Of a stretch of 64,000 nt of DNA, positions 38,366-46,880 are shown piece after piece. How positions within the stretch are numbered: position 1 is the stretch's first letter; each line of letters starts with the position of its first letter. A model generated the notes under the pieces. It saw only the letters and a program-made list of their open reading frames with translations, had not been told where the DNA came from and did no database searches. The stretch is from Anthocerotibacter panamensis C109 (GTDB lineage: Bacteria > Cyanobacteriota > Cyanobacteriia > Gloeobacterales > Anthocerotibacteraceae): positions 308,501 to 372,500 of the forward strand of contig NZ_CP062698.1 in the NCBI RefSeq assembly GCF_018389385.1, read 5' to 3'. The position numbers and the translations under genes are program-made.

Positions 38366-38525
38366 CTAAAAGCTAGGGCACAGAGGAGGAGGTTACCACT
38401 GGTTCCGGTGCACTTCATTTTTGAAGATGCGACTTATGCGCCCAGTCAAACCCCATCCAGCTTATATGCAAAGAAACAAGGCGCAAGTATCCTGGCCCCT
38501 TTTTATATAGAAATACACAGGGAAA

Positions 38526-38654
38526 CTGATTGACTGACAGATCTCGGCAGAAAATCCCTGAAAGCCTTACTCTAACTGGGTTTTAGCTTTTGAATATCCT
38601 GGTTGCTGAAATCCTTGCCCAGCAAGGGTTTCAGGAGTTTTGTCAGTCAACCAG
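38526..38654. repeat. Inverted-repeat module A with central hairpin
   Basis: TTGACTGACA (38530-38539) recurs inverted as TGTCAGTCAA (38641-38650); with flanks the arms are 14 bp with one mismatch. The enclosed sequence has a 13-bp hairpin centred at 38620 (CTGAAATCCTTGC/GCAAGGGTTTCAG, one G-T pair). It looks like a small non-autonomous element or a structured RNA. The gap 38366-38883 holds no gene. Confidence 0.55.
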
Positions 38655-38657
38655 CAC

Positions 38658-38862
38658 AGGAAAGTCAGCACAGGGGGTGACACTGCTCTTAAAGTCCCTC
38701 GCCCTAAGGGTCTTGCGGATTTTCTAGAACCCGTAAAGCTTCTGGGTGCGCCTAAAAAGCAGATTTTAGCCTGAAAATATGCAATATGGTTCTGGGATCA
38801 GCAGTCCAAAATCCTTGTCCCGACTCGGTTATAGCTCTGTGTCACCCCCTGAGGAAAGTCAG
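38658..38862. mobile_element. MITE-like element, module B
   Basis: Perfect 13-bp terminal inverted repeats CAGGGGGTGACAC (38671-38683) and GTGTCACCCCCTG (38839-38851) bound about 181 bases without an ORF. The ends are flanked by an 11-bp direct repeat AGGAAAGTCAG (38658-38668 and 38852-38862), as expected of a target-site duplication of the IS4 size class. The left copy is two bases away from the inverted repeat. Confidence 0.6.
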
Positions 38863-38883
38863 GCTAGAAAAGTAAGATCACGT

Positions 38884-39718
38884 TTAGGGCGCAGTTAGAA
38901 AAAAGACGTCCCATGCCCATCGTCCACTCTTCTCCCGCCGGGCGTTATCTTTCACGTTTGATCGATAGCGAAATATATTACCAAACTGATCTGCCCGTCT
39001 AGCTTCTTTATAATTGAGACTCAAAGATTCTACGCCCAGCTCTGGGAGTGAGTATAATTCTTCCGGCTCCGATAAACCATTATGGTTAGTGTCCTTCCAC
39101 AAAGATAAGAAGGCGAAGATTCCGTCACGTTCATCAATTATGCCATCGCCATTGCCACCGTTTATAGGTTCATCGAAAACAGATAGGGCGTTAAAGCCAT
39201 TAGGCTTAGGAGAATTTGGTTGTAGGGTGAAGTTACCAAATAGCTCTGTTGCATCATCAATAAGCCCGTTACCATTGCGATCTAGGGCTAGGCAAGCATC
39301 ATCTGCGTCAGCACTTGTCCAGGCAGTTCTCCGTTTCTGCCCTTTTCCTTCATAGCCAAACATAACTCCGTGTGTTATGTCTGTCAGCGCAAATCCATTT
39401 CCATCTATATCGATTCGATGTTAATGAAACGGGAGACGCAAAAGTTTGGGAGACTTTTGTTGAAAAGTTATTATTTAGAGACAACTCTTTAGAGTCAAAA
39501 ATAAAACCAATAGATGCACTGCTTACAGAAGCTCCTTGCGGGTCCAAGATTACATTGAATGTAACTGTATTGCCCGGTGAAACAGTGGAAGAGCCAACTT
39601 GAACAAAAGTTATACTCACTGCCCAAGCAGGTTGAGCCGAACAAAAAATACCCAACAAGACTGGAACTACACGCGGCAAAATTGTATTGTTGCTTGCAAA
39701 CTTCAACATGGTTCTCAC
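38884..39718 (-). pseudogene. Broken secreted protein: cohesin-like plus EF-hand/dockerin-like region
   Basis: Two frames on the minus strand. The 5' part (39350-39718) has a signal peptide (MRTMLKFASNNTILPRVVPV, then LLGIFCSAQPAWA) and a cohesin-like beta domain (VGSSTVSPGNTVTFNVILDP). The 3' part (to 38884) has calcium-binding loops DRNGNGLIDDATE, NGDGIIDERD and DTNHNGLSEPEE and a GRWAWDVFFL end. The downstream frame reads DIDGNGFALTDITHG just before its first Met but has a stop codon a few codons earlier, so the two pieces are joined by a frameshift or deletion. AT-rich, unlike neighbours. Confidence 0.6.
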
Positions 39719-39812
39719 TCCTTTTAGACTCGCGGCTTATTTAGACAAAATGATTTACCAGGAGTGCTAGGTTGCTACTCCATGTGCAAAGGATGGCTTG
39801 AAAAATGAGTGA

Positions 39813-40070
39813 CTAAGGTTGAGGGTCTGGACAGCGAATGGAAGCACTTGAGCCTGTATACGGGTTGATCCCATCAGCCAGACAAGTATCTGATTCAATG
39901 GCTCTAATAACTTCATCAGTGAGCTCAGGCCAAAGACCGTTACCTGCTTGTGCCAGTGCCCTGAGTTTTGGTAGCGCGGACTCTGCAACTGAGCCAAGAT
40001 TTCCTAAAGCTTTCCAGGTAGCTGCACGAACACTCAGATCTGGATCATTCAATGCAATGAACCCCACCAC
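39813..40070 (-). CDS. HEAT-repeat protein fragment
   Basis: An 85-residue ORF with one clear HEAT-like repeat (NDPDLSVRAATWKALGNLGS VAESALPKL broken here by the period of about 30 residues) and a Cys-containing tail. A GTG start follows an in-frame stop. HEAT proteins are usually far longer, so this is probably a remnant of a larger gene in the decay zone. Confidence 0.45.
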   Translation of the reverse strand: MVGFIALNDPDLSVRAATWKALGNLGSVAESALPKLRALAQAGNGLWPELTDEVIRAIESDTCLADGINPYTGSSASIRCPDPQP

Positions 40071-40115
40071 TGCTAAGTAGTCTCGTCAATAGGCTACTCC
40101 AGCAAAGTTTAGCCC

Positions 40116-41306
40116 TTAAAAGCGCAAAATCTCCCGAGTATAGCCCTGAGGCGTGGGTTCGACCTCCCAGATGAGGCCCTCTCCAGAGTCTAGGGCTACT
40201 TCCACGTACAGTTCTTCCGTGGCCGTCCGCGCTTGGATTTCGCAATGGGGAAAGCGTTGGAGGTCTTCGGTCAACAGTCTGAGCGTCACACCTGCCGGGA
40301 CCCGACCATTCCACAGGGCACTGCGCAACTGAAAACGCCAAACGCCCTCCCGTGGCTGCAAAACCCGCAACTCATACCCCCGCTCGGCAATCGCCAGGGT
40401 ACGCGAAAAGACGGGCAAAGGGCCAGACAGGTCTCGTGCCTCCGCTGCCGCCAGCATCGTCACCGCCCAACCCGCTTGACGCGCCAGAGCAGATACGCCT
40501 ACCTGAGTTAGCCAGGAGCGCACCGACCACTGCAACCGGAGTCCCTGCCGCCGCTCATACAAATCCTGCCGCCAGCCGTCGTGGCTCAGTAAAGCCCCCC
40601 AGAGGGTGAAGGGCACCTCCAGACGCGGGCGGGTTACCCTAGGTTCGCCCAACCGTTCGAGGAGTTGATGGGCTTGAGCGCACGGGAGTGGGCTCAAGGG
40701 GGTGACCGGGGCACGGACGGGCTCTTGTAGCGTCAAAGGACCGGCTAGGCCCGCCCAAAATCCCCCCAAGTCCGTGCTTAAATTTTCCTCGACTAGGACA
40801 TAGCTGCGGTCCTGAGGATCGTACTGTCCTATGGTCTTGAATTGATAGTGTGTAGCATAGCCCCAAACCCTGAGCCACCCACGGTCCAAATCTAGCTGCA
40901 CCCCCAGGTAGTAGTCGGCGCTCCAATCGGGTATGTCCACCCATTCCTGGGGCACCTGCAGGCTATCGGTATGGTTTGCTTCGCTAGGGAGTAAGACCCA
41001 ACGCTGATTGTTCACCACCAAAGCCGTACCGTTGACCAACTCCCAAAAGGGCAACAGCTTCGCGGCTGTAGCCAGGAGTGGATAGCGGTCAACAGGAGGC
41101 CAGAGAGCGGCATGGGGGTCGAAATCTTCCTGCACCCAGGACAGCAGGACGGTGAGGGCTAGATGGTTGAGGTAGGCTCGCCAGCGGCTAGTTGGATGAA
41201 TAAAGCCTGTGCAGGCTTGCCAGCTCTGGGTCCGGGCCTCATCGGGAAGCTCCAACCACAGTGAAGCTGGATCGTCAAAAGATAGTTGCGAGGTAGGATC
41301 ATTCAT
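40116..41306 (-). CDS. DUF1822 family protein
   Basis: A 396-residue cyanobacteria-specific protein of unknown function. The family pattern is visible in the opening (FDDPASLWLELPDEARTQSWQ), a W-rich middle (DIPDWSADYYLGVQLDLDRGWLRVWGYATH) and the C-terminal TPQGYTREILRF. It follows the sigma-factor gene by seven bases on the same strand, an arrangement seen for DUF1822 genes elsewhere, which suggests a role in the regulation or output of that sigma factor. Confidence 0.8.
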   Translation of the reverse strand: MNDPTSQLSFDDPASLWLELPDEARTQSWQACTGFIHPTSRWRAYLNHLALTVLLSWVQEDFDPHAALWPPVDRYPLLATAAKLLPFWELVNGTALVVNNQRWVLLPSEANHTDSLQVPQEWVDIPDWSADYYLGVQLDLDRGWLRVWGYATHYQFKTIGQYDPQDRSYVLVEENLSTDLGGFWAGLAGPLTLQEPVRAPVTPLSPLPCAQAHQLLERLGEPRVTRPRLEVPFTLWGALLSHDGWRQDLYERRQGLRLQWSVRSWLTQVGVSALARQAGWAVTMLAAAEARDLSGPLPVFSRTLAIAERGYELRVLQPREGVWRFQLRSALWNGRVPAGVTLRLLTEDLQRFPHCEIQARTATEELYVEVALDSGEGLIWEVEPTPQGYTREILRF

Positions 41307-41313
41307 CTAAAAG

Positions 41314-42561
41314 TTACTCCTGTAGCCAGGGATATTGTGGAGATGGACGGTAGTTCTCCTCCAGCCATTCGTCAATGACCGCCCCTAAACTCTGTATTAC
41401 GTTGGAAGTGAGCACAATATGTAGAGTTTCTTTGCTCCACTGCCCCAGAATAGCAACTAATTCCCCCCGACACTGGGTAAGTTGTCGAGAGACGGTACCT
41501 TGATTCTTCTGGAGGCGTTGGGCGATCTGTTGCTGCCCCAAACCCTGACCGTAGTAGAGGTCGAGCAGTTCGCGCTTTGACTCGGGGAGCTGCTCTACCG
41601 CCTGCTGTAATATCTGATTGATTTCGACCATATACCGCTGTTCTTCGGTTCGTTGTAGTTCGTCAAAAGCCGAGCCCGTCGGCGCGGGCAAGACCTCCCC
41701 CAACCCTTCTTGTTCCAGACGCGGAGCATCCAACGAAGTGAAGCGGGGACGATAGGCACGCAGGGCTTGGGCGCAGGAGACTAGCCAATGCTTGATATTT
41801 TCGGGCGTGCGGGTGGGGCCGGGGGGGTGCAGGTGGACCAATCGGGACTGGTTGTAGGCGTCGGCGATGGCCTGCCAAGTGGCAGGATCAGGACCTTCTA
41901 AGCGACGTACCCGGCTGGGTCTGGTGGGGACATAGAGGTCTTGATAGCAGCCCCAGGCCAGGATCTGACGCAGCAGCCCTTCTTCGCTGACCCCCGCGCG
42001 GCGCAAGGCCTGGGTCAACTGCTCCCGGCTCGTCTGGCGTAACAAGGACCAATCGCTGGACAGGGGGGTTACTTCACTTTTTTGTATTTCATCGCGGATC
42101 TTATTTTTAAATGCTTGAAAGGCGTATCCTTCCAGACTAAATCCCAGTTGAGGATTGAATTTACCAAGGACCGTGTCGGACTGGGTGATAGCGATCTGGA
42201 AAAAATCCGCCATGCGGTCTTGAGAACTGCTCGTCCCCCGACGTGCCCACTCCAGCATCTTCCAGGCAGCCCAATAACAGGGCTCTTGCAGATAAGCCAG
42301 CAGATGCCCGCGAGCCAAACTACTAGCATCGGTCTGCCAGGACTTGAGCCAATAGCGAGCCCACCCCTCTTGGGCTATCTCGGGTACGACCATCTGAGCT
42401 AACTGCATACTGTGACGCAGGCGTGTATCCTCCGTCCATGCCCAGGAAATCTCCGAGTCCACTGCTAAAAAGGTGGAGAACAGGGCTAAAACTTCTTGTC
42501 GTGGTGGGGGATGGGCTGCGCGCATCGCGGGGTTAGAAAATCCGTTGGGTTCCCCACTCAA
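41314..42561 (-). CDS. Sigma-70 family RNA polymerase sigma factor (group 3-like)
   Basis: A 415-residue cyanobacterial sigma factor. An N-terminal extension and region-2-like sequence (LGFSLEGYAFQAFKNKIRDEIQK) precede a C-terminal region 4 with an HTH: VEQLPESKRELLDLYYGQGLGQQQIAQRLQKNQGTVSRQL. Regions 1.1/1.2 of housekeeping factors are absent. The last 45 residues extend beyond region 4 (LTSNVIQSLGAVIDEWLEENY). It is the first gene of a pair with DUF1822. Target promoters are unknown. Confidence 0.8.
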   Translation of the reverse strand: MSGEPNGFSNPAMRAAHPPPRQEVLALFSTFLAVDSEISWAWTEDTRLRHSMQLAQMVVPEIAQEGWARYWLKSWQTDASSLARGHLLAYLQEPCYWAAWKMLEWARRGTSSSQDRMADFFQIAITQSDTVLGKFNPQLGFSLEGYAFQAFKNKIRDEIQKSEVTPLSSDWSLLRQTSREQLTQALRRAGVSEEGLLRQILAWGCYQDLYVPTRPSRVRRLEGPDPATWQAIADAYNQSRLVHLHPPGPTRTPENIKHWLVSCAQALRAYRPRFTSLDAPRLEQEGLGEVLPAPTGSAFDELQRTEEQRYMVEINQILQQAVEQLPESKRELLDLYYGQGLGQQQIAQRLQKNQGTVSRQLTQCRGELVAILGQWSKETLHIVLTSNVIQSLGAVIDEWLEENYRPSPQYPWLQE

Positions 42562-42695
42562 TCTACCACTCAGGCCCGCAGGGAAGTATTTTGTAGCCTC
42601 TGATAAGTTTTTACCCCTTGAAAAAAGAAGAATTTCTTTCTAGGGTGGGAACAACCCCGAGGGACCGGCAGGTATAGCCGATACGAGAGGACCCA

Positions 42696-42938
42696 GTGCC
42701 GCCAAAACTTTCGAGCCCGCCCGACCCCAATAACCCCGAATATCAACAGTTGCGCGACCGCATCAACTTTGCGTTGCATGTGGCCTTCTTTTTGTGCCTC
42801 AACTCAGGACTCCTCTTTCTCAGTCAGCTTTGGCAGACCCCATGGCCCTGGCGCGTCTGGTTGATGGGTCTGTGGTTTGCCCTGTTGGTGGGCCATGCTC
42901 TATATGTGTTTCGTTTTGCTCGCTATGGCCCATCCTAA
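42696..42938 (+). CDS. 2TM domain protein
   Basis: An 80-residue protein with two hydrophobic helices (about 26-46 and 52-72), preceded by NPEYQQLRDRINFALHVAFF. This is the layout of small bacterial 2TM-domain proteins of unknown function. It starts at GTG. It is convergent with the esterase gene, whose stop is 10 bases away. Confidence 0.65.
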   Translation: MPPKLSSPPDPNNPEYQQLRDRINFALHVAFFLCLNSGLLFLSQLWQTPWPWRVWLMGLWFALLVGHALYVFRFARYGPS

Positions 42939-42947
42939 ACGGCGGCC

Positions 42948-44159
42948 TTAATTTGATGGATGAGGGTGCTCCCGATAGAGTGCCCAGGCCAGAAACCGCT
43001 CGGTGTGATAGAGCGCTAGTTGGTTGCTCAATCCAGTAAAGAGGCTGTCGAAGCTGTGGTCCGCCCAGGGAATATCCAGCCAGACCGCTGTGGTTCCTGT
43101 CGCCTGTAACCGTTTCCAGAGCGCATACCCGAAGCGTTGCTCGACCAGGTGGTCCCGGCCCCCATAGACCAGAAGCGTGGGCGGCAAGGGACGGGTGACA
43201 TACGTACTCGGGGAGGCCGCGCGGTAGGCCCCCAGTCGGGTGCTGGGTGGCCCCCCTAGAAAAGCTTCCAAGACTTGGCGCGTATCGATGGGGTCTGGGG
43301 TAGGCAGGTCGTAATAGCCCTGCTCCAAGTCCACCGGGCCATAGTAATCCACCACCGCCCGTATGGGAGGAGCCCCTGGTTCATAGGCTGCGAGCAAAGC
43401 CAAATGCGCCCCCGCCGAACGGCCCAAAAGCGCCAGACGCGCGGGGTCGGCCTCATAGCGCTGGGCATTGGCCTGGATAAAAGCCAAGGCTGTGCGTACA
43501 TCCTCGATTTGGGCGGGGTAGGGATGCTCTGGCGCGTGGCGGTAGTCAATGGCAAAAACCACATAGCCCCGCGCTGCCATATAGCGGCTGAACGGTTCAT
43601 CCTGGCTAGGGCTCCCATGCTGCCACGCTCCGCCATAGACCACCACGAGGGCTGGGTAACGGCCTGGGGCAGGCGGTTGGTAGACATTCATCTGGAGCGT
43701 CACTCCCGCCACCTGCGCAAAGGGAATACCCGCGTTCAGCCGCACCCTATCCTGAGGAAGCCCCTGAAAGACCGCTGCAAGAGCAAAAGGCTCCGGGCGC
43801 ATCCCCGCTTGAACCGAGGCAGGCACTCCCGATAGATACTCGGGGCCAAGGGTGGATACCATAGCTTGCTCCAGCCTTGCTTGCGTAGCAGGCCATTGTG
43901 CAAGGGGCAGAGCACTCAGACCTAGGCCCAACAGCCCCCCGCCCAAGGCTATTCGCCGTACAACACCCCGCTGATTGAGGGCAAGAAGGACAGCGCACCC
44001 ATTGAGCAGCACCAGCCACGGACTTACCTCAGGAGCCCCCACGCTCAAGATCAGCAATCCAAAAACTGGAGCGGGAACCACAATCCAGGCACTCAGAAAC
44101 AGCCCACTCCCAGCCAGGAGCAGCACCAACAAGGAGTACACTGCCTTCAGCCATCCCAC
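42948..44159 (-). CDS. Alpha/beta hydrolase (BD-FAE/esterase-lipase type)
   Basis: A 403-residue protein with about four N-terminal hydrophobic segments (residues 1-80) followed by an esterase domain from about 145. The HGGxW-type oxyanion motif is VVYGGAWQHGS (Gly-Gly kept), the nucleophile elbow is LLGRSAGAHLAL, the acid region GGRDHLVEQ and the His region WADHSFDSL. Active sites appear complete. The membrane anchor suggests the catalytic domain sits at the envelope. Substrate unknown. It follows dnaK by 59 bases. Confidence 0.8.
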   Translation of the reverse strand: MGWLKAVYSLLVLLLAGSGLFLSAWIVVPAPVFGLLILSVGAPEVSPWLVLLNGCAVLLALNQRGVVRRIALGGGLLGLGLSALPLAQWPATQARLEQAMVSTLGPEYLSGVPASVQAGMRPEPFALAAVFQGLPQDRVRLNAGIPFAQVAGVTLQMNVYQPPAPGRYPALVVVYGGAWQHGSPSQDEPFSRYMAARGYVVFAIDYRHAPEHPYPAQIEDVRTALAFIQANAQRYEADPARLALLGRSAGAHLALLAAYEPGAPPIRAVVDYYGPVDLEQGYYDLPTPDPIDTRQVLEAFLGGPPSTRLGAYRAASPSTYVTRPLPPTLLVYGGRDHLVEQRFGYALWKRLQATGTTAVWLDIPWADHSFDSLFTGLSNQLALYHTERFLAWALYREHPHPSN

Positions 44160-44218
44160 ACAAGTCTCCGTGTATTCGTCAAAAGCCGCAGGGGTCTACC
44201 GCTTTAATAGCAGCACAC

Positions 44219-46042
44219 CTATTCCAGAGGAATATCTGTCTGTTCGTAGATCGAAGCACCTACAGCTAGCAAATCTTCCTGTAGCTGGTCCATATGTTGG
44301 CGCAGATTCTCGACGGAGGGGTCCGCCTCGTCTAGGAGGAGCTTGACATCAGCGCGGGCAGTTTCGACCCGTTCGATCAGGTCTGGGCGGATCAGGTCAC
44401 GGTTGGCGTGTAAGGTCCGGTCGCAGGAGTACATCAGTTGTTCGCACTGATTGCGTACCTCGACCAGCTCACGACGGGTGCGGTCAGTCTCGGCATATTC
44501 CTGGGCTTCCAGGCGCATCCGCTCTACTTCAGCAGCGGTCAATTTGCCGGAGTTGGTGATTGAGACTTTCTGTTCACGGTTGGTGCCCCGGTCCTTGGCG
44601 ACGACATTGAGGATACCGTTGGCGTCGATACCGAAACCAACCTCGACCTGGGGGATGCCCCGAGGAGCGGGGGGCAGCCCTGCCAAATTGAAGCGAGCCA
44701 GGGTTTTGTTGTCGGCAGCCATCGAGCGCTCGCCCTGGAGGACGTGGACTTCGACAGTAGTCTGACCATCGGCACTGGTCGTGAAGATTTGGGATTTGCT
44801 GGTGGGGATCGTGGTGTTGTGCTCGATAATCTTCGAGAAGACCCCGCCTACAGTCTCAATACCTAGCGACAGAGGAATAACATCGAGGAGCAAGACATCT
44901 TGGATCTCGCCGCCCAATACGCCTGCCTGAATCGCCGCGCCTAAGGCCACCGACTCGTCTGGGTTGACCGAGCGGTCTGATTCCTTGCCCATAAATTTGC
45001 GGATTGTCTCCTGGATGACCGGGATTCGGCTGGAGCCACCGACTAAGATCACCTTGTGGACATCCTGGGGCGTGATCTCCGCATCCTGGAGCGCCCTGCG
45101 GGTGGGGGTCATCGTCCCTTCCACCAGATCCGCAATCAAAGACTCGAACTTGGCGCGGGTGAGCAACGTATCGAGGTGCTTGGGACCTGTGTTGTCTGCG
45201 GTGATAAAGGGCAGATTGATCGAGGTGCTGACTGTGGTGGAGAGTTCGATCTTGGCTTTTTCGGCGGCCTCCTTGAGGCGTTGGAGGGCCATGCGGTCTC
45301 CAGAGAGATCGATATGAGAAGCGTTCTTAAATTCCTCGATCAGCCAGCGCACGATCCGGTCGTCGAAGTCGTCTCCACCCAAATGGTTGTTGCCTGCCGT
45401 GGCTAGGACTTCAAATACTCCGTCCCCCAACTGCAAGACCGAGACATCAAAAGTCCCGCCACCTAGATCAAAGACCAGAATACAGTGATCTTTATTTTGG
45501 CGGTCGAGGCCGTAGGCAAGAGCAGCAGCAGTGGGTTCGTTGACGATGCGTAGCACCTCCAATCCTGCAATCGTTCCGGCGTCTTTAGTAGCCTGCCGTT
45601 GGGCATTGGTGAAATAGGCTGGGACGGTGATCACCGCCTCCGTCACCTGCTCGCCCAGATAAGCCTCCGCATCCAGCTTGAGCTTTTGCAGGACCATCGC
45701 CGAGATCTCTTGGGGGGTGTAGGTCTTGGAACGGGCTTCCACGTTCACTGTGTCGTCCTTTCCGGGGAGCACTTTGTAGGGGATGCGTCTGCGTTCTGCT
45801 TCGGTATCGCTCCAGGTCCGACCAATCAATCTCTTGATGGAGAAGATGGTGTTTTCGGCGTTGGTGACCGCCTGCCGCTTAGCCAACTGACCGACCAGTC
45901 GTTCTGTAGTTTTGGTGAAGCCCACAATACTGGGGGTGGTCCGCCCGCCTTCGCTGTTGGGAATGACTACGGGTTTGCCCCCTTCCAGGACCGCTACACA
46001 ACTGTTGGTTGTTCCCAGGTCGATACCGATAACTCTCCCCAT
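44219..46042 (-). CDS. dnaK: Molecular chaperone DnaK (Hsp70)
   Basis: A 607-residue Hsp70. The ATPase domain starts [22 protein letters not shown] and has the [10 protein letters not shown] phosphate loop and [11 protein letters not shown]; the substrate domain has [14 protein letters not shown] and the linker. The C-terminal lid is shorter than in DnaK of about 635 residues and ends PLE without the EEVD-like tail, so it may be a specialised DnaK (cyanobacteria carry several). grpE lies upstream, 122 bases away on the same strand. Confidence 0.95.
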   Translation of the reverse strand: MGRVIGIDLGTTNSCVAVLEGGKPVVIPNSEGGRTTPSIVGFTKTTERLVGQLAKRQAVTNAENTIFSIKRLIGRTWSDTEAERRRIPYKVLPGKDDTVNVEARSKTYTPQEISAMVLQKLKLDAEAYLGEQVTEAVITVPAYFTNAQRQATKDAGTIAGLEVLRIVNEPTAAALAYGLDRQNKDHCILVFDLGGGTFDVSVLQLGDGVFEVLATAGNNHLGGDDFDDRIVRWLIEEFKNASHIDLSGDRMALQRLKEAAEKAKIELSTTVSTSINLPFITADNTGPKHLDTLLTRAKFESLIADLVEGTMTPTRRALQDAEITPQDVHKVILVGGSSRIPVIQETIRKFMGKESDRSVNPDESVALGAAIQAGVLGGEIQDVLLLDVIPLSLGIETVGGVFSKIIEHNTTIPTSKSQIFTTSADGQTTVEVHVLQGERSMAADNKTLARFNLAGLPPAPRGIPQVEVGFGIDANGILNVVAKDRGTNREQKVSITNSGKLTAAEVERMRLEAQEYAETDRTRRELVEVRNQCEQLMYSCDRTLHANRDLIRPDLIERVETARADVKLLLDEADPSVENLRQHMDQLQEDLLAVGASIYEQTDIPLE

Positions 46043-46164
46043 AGATTCCTCTTCCTTAATTGCGCCGCCTGTAGACTTAGTTCACAGACCTCTGCCCTTG
46101 TCTCACCAAAGAGGAAAGGCACACCCGGAGCCAGACAGCGTTGGAGTTCGCCCGTAAACCCAGT

Positions 46165-46755
46165 CTAGGTTTCCCCCCCAGGTTCCTGCTCTTCCACAGC
46201 ACCAACCGTAGCGGTTGGGGTTGCGACTTTAACCATGGCATGGCGGAGTACCTTGTCTCCCAGATAGTACCCTTTTTGGAACTCAACTAAGACAGTTTCC
46301 TGTGCGTATAGTGCAGACTCTTCCTGCATAATAGCTTCGTGCAGCGCTGGGTCAAAGGGCTGGCCCACTGCTTCAATCGGTTTGACCCCAAATTTCTCCA
46401 GCAGGAGTTGTAACTGCTTGTAGACTGCCTGATAGCTTTTGTTGAGCGTCTCCTCGCGTTCGTTCCCCGGTTGAATCTGAGCACGTGCCCGTTCAAAGTT
46501 ATCAAGGACCGGCAACAGATCCCGGAGCGTATCAGCAGCAGCGGTGAGCTTCATCTCCTCTTTTTCGCGTTGGGTGCGGCGGCGGAAGTTGTCAAAATCC
46601 GCATAGAGCCTGGTGTATTGTTGTTCTTTTTCTTTGAGTTGAATCTGACACTGATCAAGAACTCCTACCAAGCGCATGATTTCTGCGCTTTGGGCTTCCT
46701 CCAGGGGCGTCCCCTGTTCGACGGAATTGGTGTTGTTTTCTGTCGGGTCGTTCAT
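46165..46755 (-). CDS. grpE: Nucleotide exchange factor GrpE
   Basis: A 196-residue GrpE, which releases ADP from DnaK. A long N-terminal helix (about 20-90, QLKEKEQQYTRLYADFDNFRRRTQREKEE) leads to the C-terminal beta domain (GVKPIEAVGQPFDPALHEAIMQEES, then VEFQKGYYLGDKVLRHAMVKVA). It is the first gene of the grpE-dnaK pair. No CIRCE is seen upstream, unlike groES. Confidence 0.95.
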   Translation of the reverse strand: MNDPTENNTNSVEQGTPLEEAQSAEIMRLVGVLDQCQIQLKEKEQQYTRLYADFDNFRRRTQREKEEMKLTAAADTLRDLLPVLDNFERARAQIQPGNEREETLNKSYQAVYKQLQLLLEKFGVKPIEAVGQPFDPALHEAIMQEESALYAQETVLVEFQKGYYLGDKVLRHAMVKVATPTATVGAVEEQEPGGET

Positions 46756-46880
46756 GAGAATTCACCAATGCAACTTTGAGCCAACTGTTTTTCGTAGTGT
46801 ATGCAACACAAACGATGTTGGGAGCAGTCCCCCACACTCAAATATACTTGCTCCCTGCATCCGGCTAAAGGTTAGCTGGG

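Noticed and set aside
38650..38870. RNase P RNA (GAGGAAAGTC-like motif)
   Set aside because: The AGGAAAGTCAG motif occurs twice as a flanking direct repeat, the span is far too short and other rnpB motifs are absent.
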